Shown: positions 7,676-15,723, counted from the stretch's first letter. The stretch is 29,349 nucleotides of DNA from an uncultured Lachnospiraceae bacterium (GCA_902773195.1 CACYDL010000013.1:1-29349), one strand, 5' to 3'. The notes: a model not told the origin generated them from the sequence alone. Numbers and translations are program-made.

Positions 7676-8116
7676 ATGATGAACCTCAGGAAAATGGCGG
7701 CCGCGCTGACGGCTGCGGCAGTGATCACAGCCATGGGCGCCGTTCCGGCCGCCGCGGAGTCCGCCGCGGAGGTGGAGACCGGCTCCGAAGAGATGATGCT
7801 CACCGGCGGTTGGGAAATACCCGGAGACAACGCCGTGACGGAGGAGGCGGCCCTCGCCCTGGAGAAGGCGCTCGGAGAAGACGGCGCGGAGGATATGAGG
7901 CCGGTCGCCCTTCTGGGCACCCAGATCGTCGCGGGCGTCAACTACTGCCTGCTCTGCCGGTCAGGCGCCGACGCGGGTTCCGCCCTCCCGGGCTATGAGA
8001 TCGTGTACGTGTACGCGGATCTTACGGGCGGCGCCTCGATCCTCGAGACCCACCGCCTCCCGATCGGCATCGGGTTTGAGATTTCCGGAAACGAGCAGGC
8101 CGCCAAGGCGGAGTGA
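7676..8116 (+). CDS. Small secreted protein with cystatin-like features
   Basis: A 146-residue exported protein. Residues 1-27 form a signal peptide (basic MMNLRK, hydrophobic core, PAAAE cleavage region). The mature part resembles the cystatin fold: a GGW near residue 43, a helix-like EEAALALEKAL, and then TQIVAGVNYCLL. This last segment matches the Q-x-V-x-G loop that cystatins insert into papain-like protease active sites, followed by the NY strand. A second hairpin with Pro-Trp is not evident; LPIGIG occupies a comparable place. If the match is real, it would be a secreted inhibitor or a cystatin-fold carrier domain. Two adjacent ATGs (7676, 7679) share the GGAGG at 7664-7668. The gene sits between a nitroreductase and a methionine enzyme, which does not suggest a role. 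Homology rests on motif recognition only. Confidence 0.75.
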   Translation: MMNLRKMAAALTAAAVITAMGAVPAAAESAAEVETGSEEMMLTGGWEIPGDNAVTEEAALALEKALGEDGAEDMRPVALLGTQIVAGVNYCLLCRSGADAGSALPGYEIVYVYADLTGGASILETHRLPIGIGFEISGNEQAAKAE

Positions 8117-8187
8117 CGCCGTCGGAGCAGTGTCCGCGGAGCAACATCGGCGGGACAGCGCCGCCGGAGCAGTGCCGGCGGAGTGAC
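8104..8187. repeat. 14-bp tandem repeat across the stop of the cystatin-like gene, six copies
   Basis: Six 14-bp units run without gap from 8104 to 8187 (for example gccgtcggagcagt, gccgccggagcagt, gccggcggagtgac). The first unit contains the gene's own GGCGGAGTGAC stop context, and the last recreates the same 11 bases. Confidence 0.7.
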
Positions 8188-8219
8188 ATGGGCAAAAAGA
8201 CACAGGAGAAAAGACAGTA

Positions 8220-9509
8220 ATGGAACAGTACAAGATCAATACGAAATGCGTACAGGCGGGCTACACACCGGGCAACGGAGAGCCCCGTCAGATTCCCATC
8301 ATCCAGTCCACCACCTTCAAATACGACACCAGCGAGGCGATGGGGAAGCTCTTCGATCTGGAGGCGAGCGGCTATTTCTACACGAGACTCCAGAATCCCA
8401 CAAATGACTACGTCGCCGCGAAGATCGCCGCCCTGGAGGGGGGCTCGGCGGGCATGCTGACGTCCTCGGGACAGGCCGCGAACTTCTTCGCCCTCTTCAA
8501 CATCTGCGAGTGCGGCAGCCACATCGTTTCGTCCTCGACCATCTACGGCGGCACCTTCAACCTCATCAGCGTCACCATGCGCTAGATGGGGATCACGGCC
8601 ACCTTCGTCTCCCCCGACTGCACGGAGGAGGAGCTGGAAGCGGCGTTTCAGGACAATACCCGGGCCGTTTTCGGCGAGACCATCGCCAATCCGGCCCTGA
8701 CGGTGCTGGACATCGAGAAATTCGCGAAGGCCGCCCACCGGCACGGCGTGCCCCTCATCGTGGACAACACCTTCCCGACGCCGGTTCACTGCCGGCCCAT
8801 CGAGTGGGGCGCCGATATCGTGACCCATTCCACGACCAAGTACATGGACGGCCACGGCGCGGCCGTGGGCGGCGCCATCGTCGACAGCGGGAAGTTCGAC
8901 TGGATGGCCCACGCGGACAAATTCCCCGGCCTCTGCACGCCGGACGACTCCTACCACGGGATCACCTACGCGGAGAAGTTCGGGAAGGAGGGGGCGTTCA
9001 TCACCAAGTGCACCGCGCAGCTGATGCGCGACTTCGGCAGCATCCAGTCGCCCCAGAACGCGTTCCTGCTCAACCTGGGCCTGGAGTCCCTCCATGTGCG
9101 CATGCCGCGCCACGTGGAGAACGCCCAGGCGGTGGCCGAGTTCCTCGAGAAGCAGCCCCAGGTCAGCTACGTCAACTATTCCGGACTTCCGGGAAGCCCC
9201 TACTACGAGACCGCGCGGAAGTACCTGCCGGACGGCGGCTGCGGCGTGGTCGGCTTCGAGCTGAAGGGCGGCCGGAAGGCGGCCGAAGCGTTCATGAAGA
9301 ATCTGCGCCTCGCGGCCATCGAAACCCACGTCGCGGACGCCCGCACCTGCTGCCTCAACCCGGCGACCTCGACCCACCGCCAGATGAACGACGAGCAGCT
9401 GGCGGCGGCCGGCGTTCCCGCGGGGCTTGTGCGCATGTCCTGCGGACTGGAGGACAAGGAGGATCTGATCGCGGATCTCCGCCAGGCCCTCGAGGCGATC
9501 GGAGAGTGA
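8220..9509 (+). CDS. metY: O-acetylhomoserine sulfhydrylase (or related gamma-family lyase) interrupted by an in-frame UAG
   Basis: PLP enzyme of the Cys/Met-metabolism family that makes homocysteine from O-acetylhomoserine and sulfide; a methionine gamma-lyase is the alternative. Read through the TAG at 8583 (codon 122), it is a complete 429-codon protein of usual length. The first part has YTRLQNPT (residues 54-61), the SSGQAA phosphate loop and the IYGGTFNL cofactor-stacking tyrosine. The second part has VDNTFPTP, STTKYMDGHG with the PLP lysine at about 207, and the C-terminal RMSCGLED. Both halves carry residues needed for one active site. The halves are in the same frame with no missing bases: 8220-8582 before the TAG and an ATG at 8586 immediately after. 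This could be a point-mutation pseudogene, a readthrough gene, or two fragments made by reinitiation. The HAD gene follows after 16 bases. Confidence 0.9.
8583..8585 (+). other. In-frame UAG codon within the sulfhydrylase gene
   Basis: The TAG sits between TMR and MGI, where I recall relatives usually carrying Lys or another polar residue. One base change (AAG or CAG to TAG) would explain it. It is the only TAG in a coding frame here, and none of the 24 visible gene ends uses TAG. Confidence 0.85.
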
Positions 9510-9525
9510 GGACAAAGGGGAAGGC

Positions 9526-10191
9526 ATGAAGAAAGCAGTACTGATCGATTATACCGGGACCGTCATCGAGCAGGCGGGCCCGGAGATCGAGGAGATGATT
9601 TACCGGGTCAGCCGGCATTCCGATTTCAGCTCCGCGAAGGAGGCCCTCGGCTTCTGGTTCACAAATCTGGCGAAGCTGGAGCGGGAGTGCCGCGGAGAAA
9701 AGTTCGCCGACGAGGACGAGCTGTGCCTGCGCCTTCTCGCCCTCTGCGAGGAGCAGCACGGGCTCCGCGACAATCACGAGGAGCTGCATCTTCTCAATCA
9801 GGGGCTGTGGAGAAACGGCCCTCTGTATCCGGACGCGGCGGAGTTCTTTGAGAAATGCCCGCTTCCGGTCTGCGTCATCACCAACAACGCGGCGTCCTAC
9901 GTCGAGGAGAATCTGGGCAGGTACGGGATCCGGCCCTTCGCCGTCGTGAGCGCGGAGGAAGCGAGGGCCTATAAGCCCGCTCCGGAGATCTTTGAGCTTG
10001 CCCTGCGCAGGGCGGGCGTCAGCGCCTCCGAGGCGGTGCATATCGGGGATTCCTACAGCGCGGACGTCCTCGGCGCCCGGGGCGCCGGCATCGACGCGAT
10101 CCTCCTGGACCGCGGGGGCCGGGCGAAGGACGCGGACTGCGCCGTGGCGTCCTCCCTGGCGGAGGCGGCGGAGATGATCCTGAGGGGATGA
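9526..10191 (+). CDS. HAD-superfamily phosphatase-like hydrolase
   Basis: A 221-residue haloacid-dehalogenase hydrolase with an alpha-helical cap. Motif I is DYTGT (Asp8 nucleophile), so the usual second aspartate of D-x-D-G-T is replaced by Thr. Phosphonoacetaldehyde hydrolase and a few relatives also lack that aspartate. Motif II is VITNNA, motif III is the lysine in AYKPAPEIF, and motif IV is HIGDSYSADVLGARGAG. The cap lies at roughly residues 17-85. The gene starts 16 bases after the sulfhydrylase stop and is probably co-transcribed with it. The substrate is unknown, and housekeeping dephosphorylation is a fair default. The altered motif I is the one unusual feature. Confidence 0.85.
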   Translation: MKKAVLIDYTGTVIEQAGPEIEEMIYRVSRHSDFSSAKEALGFWFTNLAKLERECRGEKFADEDELCLRLLALCEEQHGLRDNHEELHLLNQGLWRNGPLYPDAAEFFEKCPLPVCVITNNAASYVEENLGRYGIRPFAVVSAEEARAYKPAPEIFELALRRAGVSASEAVHIGDSYSADVLGARGAGIDAILLDRGGRAKDADCAVASSLAEAAEMILRG

Positions 10192-10332
10192 GACGTTCCC
10201 TGAAAAATCTGAAACAGAAGCCGCATAGGAAGGGCGGAAAGCTGAAAAACAGTCAACGGAAAACCCTGCATATAAGCCGCTTCTGATGGCAGGACAGTTG
10301 GCAGACAAAAGAAAAAGCAGCATACAGCAGCC

Positions 10333-10368
10333 AAAAGAGGTTGTCCATCGGGCAATCTCTTTTCGTTT
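10333..10368 (+). terminator. Rho-independent terminator after the HAD gene
   Basis: AAAAGAGGTTG (10333-10343) pairs with CAATCTCTTTT (10353-10363) over 11 positions with one G-T wobble, followed by CGTTTT. The A-rich 5' arm and U-rich 3' arm make it usable in both directions. The 407-bp gap 10192-10598 is poorer in GC than its flanks and holds this element, a weak GGCA-tgaa-TGCC hairpin with a T run near 10395-10415, and a promoter. I find no convincing gene in it. Confidence 0.7.
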
Positions 10369-10554
10369 TGACTGGGGATATTCTGATGGAAGGCATGAAT
10401 GCCGGGCTTTTTTATTCCTCAGGAATTCTCTATGGCAGGTATCCCATTCTTTTAAAAATGGTCAAAAAAAGGCCTTCGCGGACGGAGAACCTGTCAATAG
10501 TGATGAAATATCGCCCGGGACCGCGCCGGACGTGCATTTCCGATGGAAAAGGTA

Positions 10555-10560
10555 TATAAT
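10555..10560 (+). promoter_or_regulatory. -10 box for the antiporter gene
   Basis: TATAAT at 10555-10560 lies 38 bases before the antiporter ATG. No strong -35 is present at the expected distance (GTGCAT at 10532 is poor). The AGGAGG at 10583-10588 is the ribosome-binding site. Confidence 0.55.
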
Positions 10561-10598
10561 GCTGAACGGCGTAAATTCAGGCAGGAGGTAGGATTGTC

Positions 10599-11882
10599 AT
10601 GCAGCCACTTATCGCAACTTCGATCACCTTATTTGCCGGACTGATGATGACGCGCGTCTTCAAGGCGCTGCATCTCAACTTTCCGGACGTCACCGCGTTT
10701 CTGATCGCGGGACTGCTTCTCGGACCCTACGCCCTGGGCAGTGTGATCGGACACGGCGTCGGGTACGCGTCCTTTGAGGAGGTGGAGGCCATGGGCGTTC
10801 TGACGAGCGCCGCGCTGGGCTTCATCGCGTTCTCCATCGGAAGCGAGTTCCGGCTCTCGTCTCTTAAGGAGATCGGCCGGGCGGCGGTGGTGATCGGCAT
10901 CCTTCAGGCGCTCTGCGCGGCGGTTCTCGTGGATATCGCGATGATCGCGCTGCATTTCATTCTCGGACCCAAAGCCATGCCGCTTCCGGCGGCGATCACC
11001 CTCGGCGCCATCGCCTCCGCGACGGCACCCGCCGCGACCCTCATGGTCGTGCGCCAGTACAAGGCCAAAGGCCCCGTCACGTCGCTGCTTCTTCCCATCG
11101 TCGCCCTGGACGACGCGGTGGGACTGGTCGTCTTCGCCGTCTCCTTCGGCATCGCGCGGGCGCTTTTGAGCGGCACGGTCGACATGATCACGATCCTCGT
11201 CAACCCTCTGCTGGAGATCCTTTTCTCCATCCTGCTGGGCGCGGCGATGGGCATGCTGCTCTCCGTGATCGAAAAACTTTTCTACTCCAACTCGAACCGC
11301 GTGGCGATGACCATCTCCTTTGTATTCCTGACCATCGCCCTCTCCTCGATGGAGTTCCAGATCGGCGAGGTCAAGATCTCCTTCTCGTCCCTGCTCGTCT
11401 GCATGATGCTGGGGACGGTGTTCTGCAACATGAGCAAATTCTCAAACGACATTTTCACGAGGGCGGACAAGTGGACGACGCCCCTCTACGCGGTCTTCTT
11501 CGTGCTGAGCGGCGCGGAGCTCGACCTGGGCGTGTTCCGCTACAGGTCGGTCGTCATCATCGGCCTGGTCTACATCCTCGTCCGTGCTCTGGGCAAATAC
11601 GTCGGCGCCCGTTACAGCAGCAAAATGGTGCACTGCTCGCCGACCATCGTGAAATATCTGGGCATCACCCTGTTTCCCCAGGCCGGCGTGGCGCTGGGAA
11701 TGGTCCGGTCCGCCGCGGCCCTGGGAGGCGACGAGGCGGCCCTGATCCGGAATATCATCCTCTTCAGCGTCCTGGTCTACGAGCTGGTCGGACCTTCCCT
11801 CACCAGGATGGCGCTCACCGCGGCGGGCGAGATCGAGCCCACCCCGGAGGAGAAGAAGACGCGGCACAGATTCGCCACGTGA
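10599..11882 (+). CDS. Cation:proton antiporter (monovalent CPA2-type)
   Basis: A 427-residue polytopic membrane protein with about a dozen hydrophobic helices, the size of the membrane part of the Na+/H+ and K+/H+ exchanger family. The early FPDVTAFLIAGLLLGPYAL matches the family's first helices. GFIAFSIGSEF corresponds to the family's GLE loop, and ASATAPAATLMV to the unwound discontinuous helix. The double aspartate LDDAVG (Asp171-Asp172) sits where the ion-binding acidic residues lie. There is no C-terminal TrkA-N/RCK domain; the protein ends in a short charged tail. It probably exchanges Na+ or K+ for H+ in the cell membrane, and the ion cannot be told from sequence. It has its own promoter and an AGGAGG site ten bases before the ATG, and appears monocistronic. 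Confidence 0.88.
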   Translation: MQPLIATSITLFAGLMMTRVFKALHLNFPDVTAFLIAGLLLGPYALGSVIGHGVGYASFEEVEAMGVLTSAALGFIAFSIGSEFRLSSLKEIGRAAVVIGILQALCAAVLVDIAMIALHFILGPKAMPLPAAITLGAIASATAPAATLMVVRQYKAKGPVTSLLLPIVALDDAVGLVVFAVSFGIARALLSGTVDMITILVNPLLEILFSILLGAAMGMLLSVIEKLFYSNSNRVAMTISFVFLTIALSSMEFQIGEVKISFSSLLVCMMLGTVFCNMSKFSNDIFTRADKWTTPLYAVFFVLSGAELDLGVFRYRSVVIIGLVYILVRALGKYVGARYSSKMVHCSPTIVKYLGITLFPQAGVALGMVRSAAALGGDEAALIRNIILFSVLVYELVGPSLTRMALTAAGEIEPTPEEKKTRHRFAT

Positions 11883-12028
11883 GGCGCGGCGGTCTGACCG
11901 CAGAGAACGTCTGACGCCGGTTGTGACGCCATACGGACAAGAAAGCCGCGCGGAGACAAACAGGACCGAGTGAACTTTGAATAGACAGCCGGCGCATTCT
12001 CGTGACTTCCGTTGTGAGTAAGCCGGCA

Positions 12029-12059
12029 AAAAAAGCAGCGCTTCCCGCGCTGCTTTTTT
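12029..12059. terminator. Bidirectional terminator between convergent genes
   Basis: AAAAAAGCAGCGC (12029-12041) and GCGCTGCTTTTTT (12047-12059) form a perfect 13-bp stem with a five-base loop. The T tract works on the plus strand for the antiporter and the A tract on the minus strand for the rhomboid gene. Confidence 0.9.
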
Positions 12060-12090
12060 GTATTGGCTGCCTTTTTCATTGGCGGGCGCG

Positions 12091-12660
12091 TCATGTCACA
12101 AGAAGCAGTATCCAGGTAATGGTGGCTCCGCAGACAAACCCGCCTGCGTGGGCCATCATATTGATCTGACGGTTCGCCAGGCCGTAGGCCGCGTTGATGA
12201 GCAGCGTGTACAGGATCCCGGATCCCGAGGCCGTGGTTCTCACCTCGGGCGAGAGGGTCAGCACAAGCCAGGCGCCCAGGAGACCGAAGACGGCGCCCGA
12301 CGCCCCCGCGGAGACCGCGTACCGGCCGGTCTTCTGATCCTTCAGGTACGTCGCCACGTTGCCCGCGACGCCGGAGGCGAGGTAGAGAAGAAGGAACAGG
12401 CTCACCCCAAAGAACCTCTCGAGGGCCGGGGCGAGGTTGTAGAGGGAATACATGTTGCAGGCGATGTGAAACGGACCGAAGTGAAGGAACATCGCGGTGA
12501 AGAGCCGGTACCACTGTCCGTTCTGTACGTCCGGGTAGTAGTAGGCACCGAATTTCCGCGCGACGGAGATCTTCGTGCTGCCCCCGGCGATGGTCTCGGC
12601 GGCGAACAGGATCCCGTTCACGGCGATCAGAATGAGCGTGACGACGGCGTCGGTTCTCAT
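12091..12660 (-). CDS. Rhomboid-family intramembrane serine protease
   Basis: A 189-residue six-helix membrane protease that would cleave transmembrane substrates. The catalytic serine is in SAGASGAVFG (Ser121, the family GxSG motif) and the catalytic histidine is His171 in MMAHAGGFVCG. The oxyanion region H-F-G-P-F-H-I-A-C-N (residues 60-69) matches the family's H-x(4)-H-x(3)-N. No extra domains are present, so it is a minimal core rhomboid. It lies 102 bases downstream of the threonine-aldolase-like gene on the same strand and may share its transcript. Its substrate is unknown. Confidence 0.92.
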   Translation of the reverse strand: MRTDAVVTLILIAVNGILFAAETIAGGSTKISVARKFGAYYYPDVQNGQWYRLFTAMFLHFGPFHIACNMYSLYNLAPALERFFGVSLFLLLYLASGVAGNVATYLKDQKTGRYAVSAGASGAVFGLLGAWLVLTLSPEVRTTASGSGILYTLLINAAYGLANRQINMMAHAGGFVCGATITWILLLVT

Positions 12661-12762
12661 GGCGGTCCTCTCTTTTTTCGAAGCCGGCGAAGCGGCGCCG
12701 GCGCGGTGATCTTTTGGTGGTTCCGGAAAGGGAAAGGGCCCTGGTTCCGCGGAGGCTCCGGG

Positions 12763-13791
12763 TCAGGCGAGCTCCGGCGGGAAGCCCTCCAGCTCTTCCT
12801 CCGTCGTCGCCCAGCTGGTCGCCGCCCGGAGAATGGTGTGCGACTCGTCCGGCTTCTCCCAGAAATCGGCCGCGACCTGTTCCGAAAAGATCCGGAGCTG
12901 ATCGTCGTCGAGAAGCACGAACACCTGGTTGGTCGGGGTGTCGAAGGCCAGCCGGTAGCCCGCCCCCTTCAGCCGCGCGCGCATCCTGTCGGCGAGGCTT
13001 ACCGCGGATTTCCCGATCCTGAGATACAGGCCGTCCGTAAACAGGGCGTCGAACTGGATGCCGAGCATCCTTCCCTTCGCCAGAAGGGCGCCCTGCTGCT
13101 TCATGATCGTGAAAAAGTGCGGGGAGAGCGCCGGATCCGGGAGGACTACCGCCTCGCCGAAGAGGGCCCCGCACTTGGTGCCCCCGATGTAGAAGGCGCT
13201 GCAAAGCCGGGCGAGATCCGGCAGGGTGACGTCGTTCTCCTCACAGGCGAGGGCGTAGGCGAGGCGCGCGCCGTCGACGTAGAGCAGAAGGCCGAATTCC
13301 CGGCAGACGCCGCTGATGTCCGTCAGCTCGCGGAGGCTGTAGAGGGTGCCGTACTCGGTGGGCTGGGAGAGATAGACCATGCCCGGCGCCACCATGTGAT
13401 CCCGGTTCTCGTCCTCCCGGAAGCGTTCGCAGAAGGCGCGGACGGTCTCCGCGCTGATCTTCCCGCAGACGTGCGGGACCGGGAGCACCTTGTGCCCCCG
13501 AAGCTCGATCGCGCCCGCCTCGTGGAGGGCGATATGGCCGGTCTCCGCCGCGATGACGCCCTGCCAGCTCTGCAGCAGCGCGCTGATCACCACGGCGTTG
13601 GTCTGGGTGCCGCCGACGAGAAAGTGCACCGCCGCGCCGGGGCACCCGCAGGCCTCCCGGATCTTCGCCCTGGCGGACTCACAGTACTCGTCGGTGCCGT
13701 AACCGGGCGTTTTCGTCAGGTTTGTCTCCGCCAGGCGGCGCAGGATCTCCGGATGGGCTCCTTCCTGGTAGTCGGATGTCAATGAAAGCAT
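12763..13791 (-). CDS. Threonine-aldolase-like PLP enzyme (beta-eliminating lyase family)
   Basis: A 342-residue fold-type I PLP enzyme of the low-specificity L-threonine aldolase group, which splits threonine or allo-threonine to glycine and acetaldehyde. The N-terminus has LTSDYQEGAHPEIL, GYGTDEY and the FLVGGTQTN segment. The cofactor aspartate is in LLYVDGARLAYAL (Asp173), and the PLP lysine is in YIGGTKCGALFG (Lys206). The ATG at 13791 is preceded on the minus strand by GAGGAGGAA. Glycine from this reaction could feed one-carbon metabolism, which is strongly represented further right. A related aromatic or other amino-acid lyase cannot be excluded. Confidence 0.88.
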   Translation of the reverse strand: MLSLTSDYQEGAHPEILRRLAETNLTKTPGYGTDEYCESARAKIREACGCPGAAVHFLVGGTQTNAVVISALLQSWQGVIAAETGHIALHEAGAIELRGHKVLPVPHVCGKISAETVRAFCERFREDENRDHMVAPGMVYLSQPTEYGTLYSLRELTDISGVCREFGLLLYVDGARLAYALACEENDVTLPDLARLCSAFYIGGTKCGALFGEAVVLPDPALSPHFFTIMKQQGALLAKGRMLGIQFDALFTDGLYLRIGKSAVSLADRMRARLKGAGYRLAFDTPTNQVFVLLDDDQLRIFSEQVAADFWEKPDESHTILRAATSWATTEEELEGFPPELA

Positions 13792-13942
13792 GGACCGCGT
13801 TCCTCCTCAAAGAAATCTTCTCTGATAAGATAAACACGAAAACGGCAGAAGTACAAGTGAGATCTCCGCAAATTCGGGGAAATCCCCGGGGCTTCGCGGG
13901 CGGCCGGGGCGGGACCGCGCCGCGCCGCAGGGCCGGGTTGGA

Positions 13943-13971
13943 GGTTGACAGGCGGATTTTTCCTTCATAAA
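13943..13971 (+). promoter_or_regulatory. Promoter of the XRE regulator gene
   Basis: A consensus -35 TTGACA (13943-13948) is spaced 17 bp from TAAACT (13966-13971, four of six matches). Transcription would start about 45 bases before the ATG. The rest of the divergent gap 13792-14024 contains a very GC-rich stretch (13880-13940) with nothing I can name. Confidence 0.6.
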
Positions 13972-14024
13972 CTGATAGCAGGAAAAATCTGTTGATCCCC
14001 CACACGGAAATAACGGAGGCGGCT

Positions 14025-14726
14025 ATGTCCAAAAAACTGGGAAATATGGTGAAGGAAGCTAGAAACGCGAAGGGATACACGCAGGCCGAGCTGGCGGAAA
14101 TGGTGGAAGGCCTCTCCGCCTCGGAGCTTGGCAGGATCGAGAAGGGGGAGAAGACGCCCGAGGAGCAGGTGCTCCGGCAGATGGCCAAGGCCCTGGGCGT
14201 CACCCAGACGTCCCTCATCAGCGCCGCGGGAAGCGCCCTGAAGAAGACCGCGTCCTCGTCCGGCGCCTCCGCTTCGAAGAAGACGGCCTCCGCGAAGACG
14301 ACGGCGGAGAAGAAGACGGCCTCCGCCAAAACCACGGCGGCGAAAAAGACCGCTTCCGCGAAGACGACGGCGAAAAAGACGACCTCCGCCAAAACCACGG
14401 CGGCGAAGAAGACCGCCTCCTCAAAGACGGCCGCCTCCCAGGAGCTGAAGCTGACCGCGTCGGAGAAGAAGCTGGTCCAGTATTACAGAAAGGCCGATTC
14501 CGACACGAAGAAGACGGCGCTCAACCTTCTCTCGGGGGAGAGCAGCGCCATCGAGCTGATCGCCGCCTACCTCGCCGCGAAGACCCGGGAGGACGGATCT
14601 TCCAGGCCGTCCGAGGCGGGAGGCCTCCTCGGGGCGCTCCTTTCCGGGAAGACGGAGCAGTCCGCCCCGAAGGACGACAGCCCGCTCTCCGCGATCCTTG
14701 ACCTGATGGGCAAGCTCGGGCGCTGA
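14025..14726 (+). CDS. XRE-type helix-turn-helix protein with a histone-H1-like Lys/Ala/Thr repeat region
   Basis: 233 residues in three parts. Residues 1-60 are an HTH_XRE (Cro/CI) domain: LGNMVKEARNAKGYTQAELAEMV, ELGRIEKGEKTPEEQVL and LGVTQTSLI. Residues about 70-140 are a strongly basic low-complexity region with about five imperfect 11-residue repeats of KKTASAKTTAA, encoded by a ~33-bp DNA repeat (14280-14440) and resembling histone H1 or AlgP tails. Residues about 143-233 form an ordered C-terminus (ASEKKLVQYYRKAD, IELIAAYLAAK) that ends in an acidic and hydrophobic segment. I chose ATG 14025 because GGAGG (14015-14019) precedes it by five bases; the longer in-frame start at 13992 lacks a site. 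It may be a regulator or nucleoid-associated protein, since the basic tail should bind DNA non-specifically. Its target is unknown. Confidence 0.82.
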   Translation: MSKKLGNMVKEARNAKGYTQAELAEMVEGLSASELGRIEKGEKTPEEQVLRQMAKALGVTQTSLISAAGSALKKTASSSGASASKKTASAKTTAEKKTASAKTTAAKKTASAKTTAKKTTSAKTTAAKKTASSKTAASQELKLTASEKKLVQYYRKADSDTKKTALNLLSGESSAIELIAAYLAAKTREDGSSRPSEAGGLLGALLSGKTEQSAPKDDSPLSAILDLMGKLGR

Positions 14727-14747
14727 GGACCTAAGAGACATGGGACG

Positions 14748-14773
14748 AAGCGGAACGCGGACGTCCGCTTTTC
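14748..14773 (+). terminator. Weak terminator or attenuator before metF
   Basis: AAGCGGA (14748-14754) pairs with TCCGCTT (14764-14770), followed by TT. An alternative perfect 12-bp palindrome GCGGACGTCCGC (14757-14768) competes with it. The mutually exclusive pairing could allow attenuation, but no leader peptide or known riboswitch is evident. Confidence 0.35.
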
Positions 14774-14798
14774 AAGAGACGAGAGGAGAATGGAAGAA

Positions 14799-15692
14799 AT
14801 GAGCCTTCGCGAGCTTCTGAACAGGGATGAGGTCACCATTTCGTTTGAGGTATTTCCTCCGAAGACCGGCGACCGGTTTGACCAGGTGCTGGCTACGGCG
14901 AGAAAGATCGCCGCACTCGGCCCGGATTTCATGAGCGTCACCTACGGCGCGGGCGGAGGAACCAGCGCGTTCACGGCGGACATCGCCGGGGATCTGCAGA
15001 AGACCTACGGCGTCCCGATGCTCGCCCACCTGACCTGCGTCTCCTCGACGAGGGAGTACGTCGCGCGGACCGTCGAGGCGTACAAGGAGCACGGCATCAC
15101 CAACATCATGGCCCTCCGGGGCGACATTCCCAGGGACGGCAGGATCTGCGACGACTATCATCACGCCGCGGAGCTGATCCACGAGCTTCGGGAAATGGGC
15201 GATTTCTGCATCGGCGGCGCCTGCTACCCCGAGGGGCACGTCGAGTGCGAGCACAAGGCGGACGACATCCGCTTCCTGCGGGAGAAGGTGGACGCGGGCT
15301 GCGACTTCCTGACGTCCCAGATGTTCTTCGACAACAACATCTTCTACAACTTCCTCTACCGCGCGCGGGAGGCGGGCATCACGGTGCCGGTCCTCCCCGG
15401 GATCATGCCCATCACCAACAGGAAGCAGCTGGCCAGGTCGGTGGCGATGTCCGGAACCGTGGTTCCCGCCAGGTTCTACGCCATCGTGGACCGCTTCGGC
15501 GACAGCCCGGCGGCGATGGAGCAGGCCGGCGTCGTCTACGCGGCGGGGCAGATCATCGACCTCATCGCCAACGGCGTGCGCCACATTCATGTCTATTCGA
15601 TGAACAAGCCGCAGGTCGCCGAGGGGATCCTGAAGAATCTCTCCGAGGTGATCGGATGGAGAAACGAAGCGGGAGCCGGAGAGCAGAACTGA
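14799..15692 (+). CDS. metF: 5,10-methylenetetrahydrofolate reductase
   Basis: A 297-residue FAD enzyme that reduces 5,10-methylene-THF to 5-methyl-THF, the methyl donor for methionine synthesis. The family signatures are ISFEVFPPKTGD at the N-terminus, FMSVTYGAGGGTS, the HLTCVSSTRE strand, NIMALRGDIPRDG, the FCIGGACYPEGHVE strand, and DFLTSQMFFDN later on. The TIM-barrel core is full length with no regulatory extension, as in bacterial MetF. An ATG at 14790 lies only one base after GAGGAG. The ATG at 14799 has a normal 10-base spacing and gives the usual MSLRELL start. The gene begins a methionine cluster with the MetH activation protein (31 bases on) and metH. Confidence 0.95.
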   Translation: MSLRELLNRDEVTISFEVFPPKTGDRFDQVLATARKIAALGPDFMSVTYGAGGGTSAFTADIAGDLQKTYGVPMLAHLTCVSSTREYVARTVEAYKEHGITNIMALRGDIPRDGRICDDYHHAAELIHELREMGDFCIGGACYPEGHVECEHKADDIRFLREKVDAGCDFLTSQMFFDNNIFYNFLYRAREAGITVPVLPGIMPITNRKQLARSVAMSGTVVPARFYAIVDRFGDSPAAMEQAGVVYAAGQIIDLIANGVRHIHVYSMNKPQVAEGILKNLSEVIGWRNEAGAGEQN

Positions 15693-15723
15693 GAGCAGAC
15701 CAGAGAGAATACCGGAGAGTGAT

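Noticed and set aside
8583..8585. Genome-wide reassignment of UAG to an amino acid
   Set aside because: All other genes in the window are complete without any in-frame TAG, which a fully reassigned codon would not allow. Only site-specific recoding or mutation remains plausible.
10341..10559. 72-codon plus-strand frame before the antiporter
   Set aside because: It starts inside a terminator stem, lacks a ribosome-binding site and overlaps the antiporter promoter.
12058..13785. Plus-strand open frame of 575 codons
   Set aside because: Antisense to the rhomboid and threonine-aldolase-like genes, whose minus-strand products carry intact catalytic motifs.
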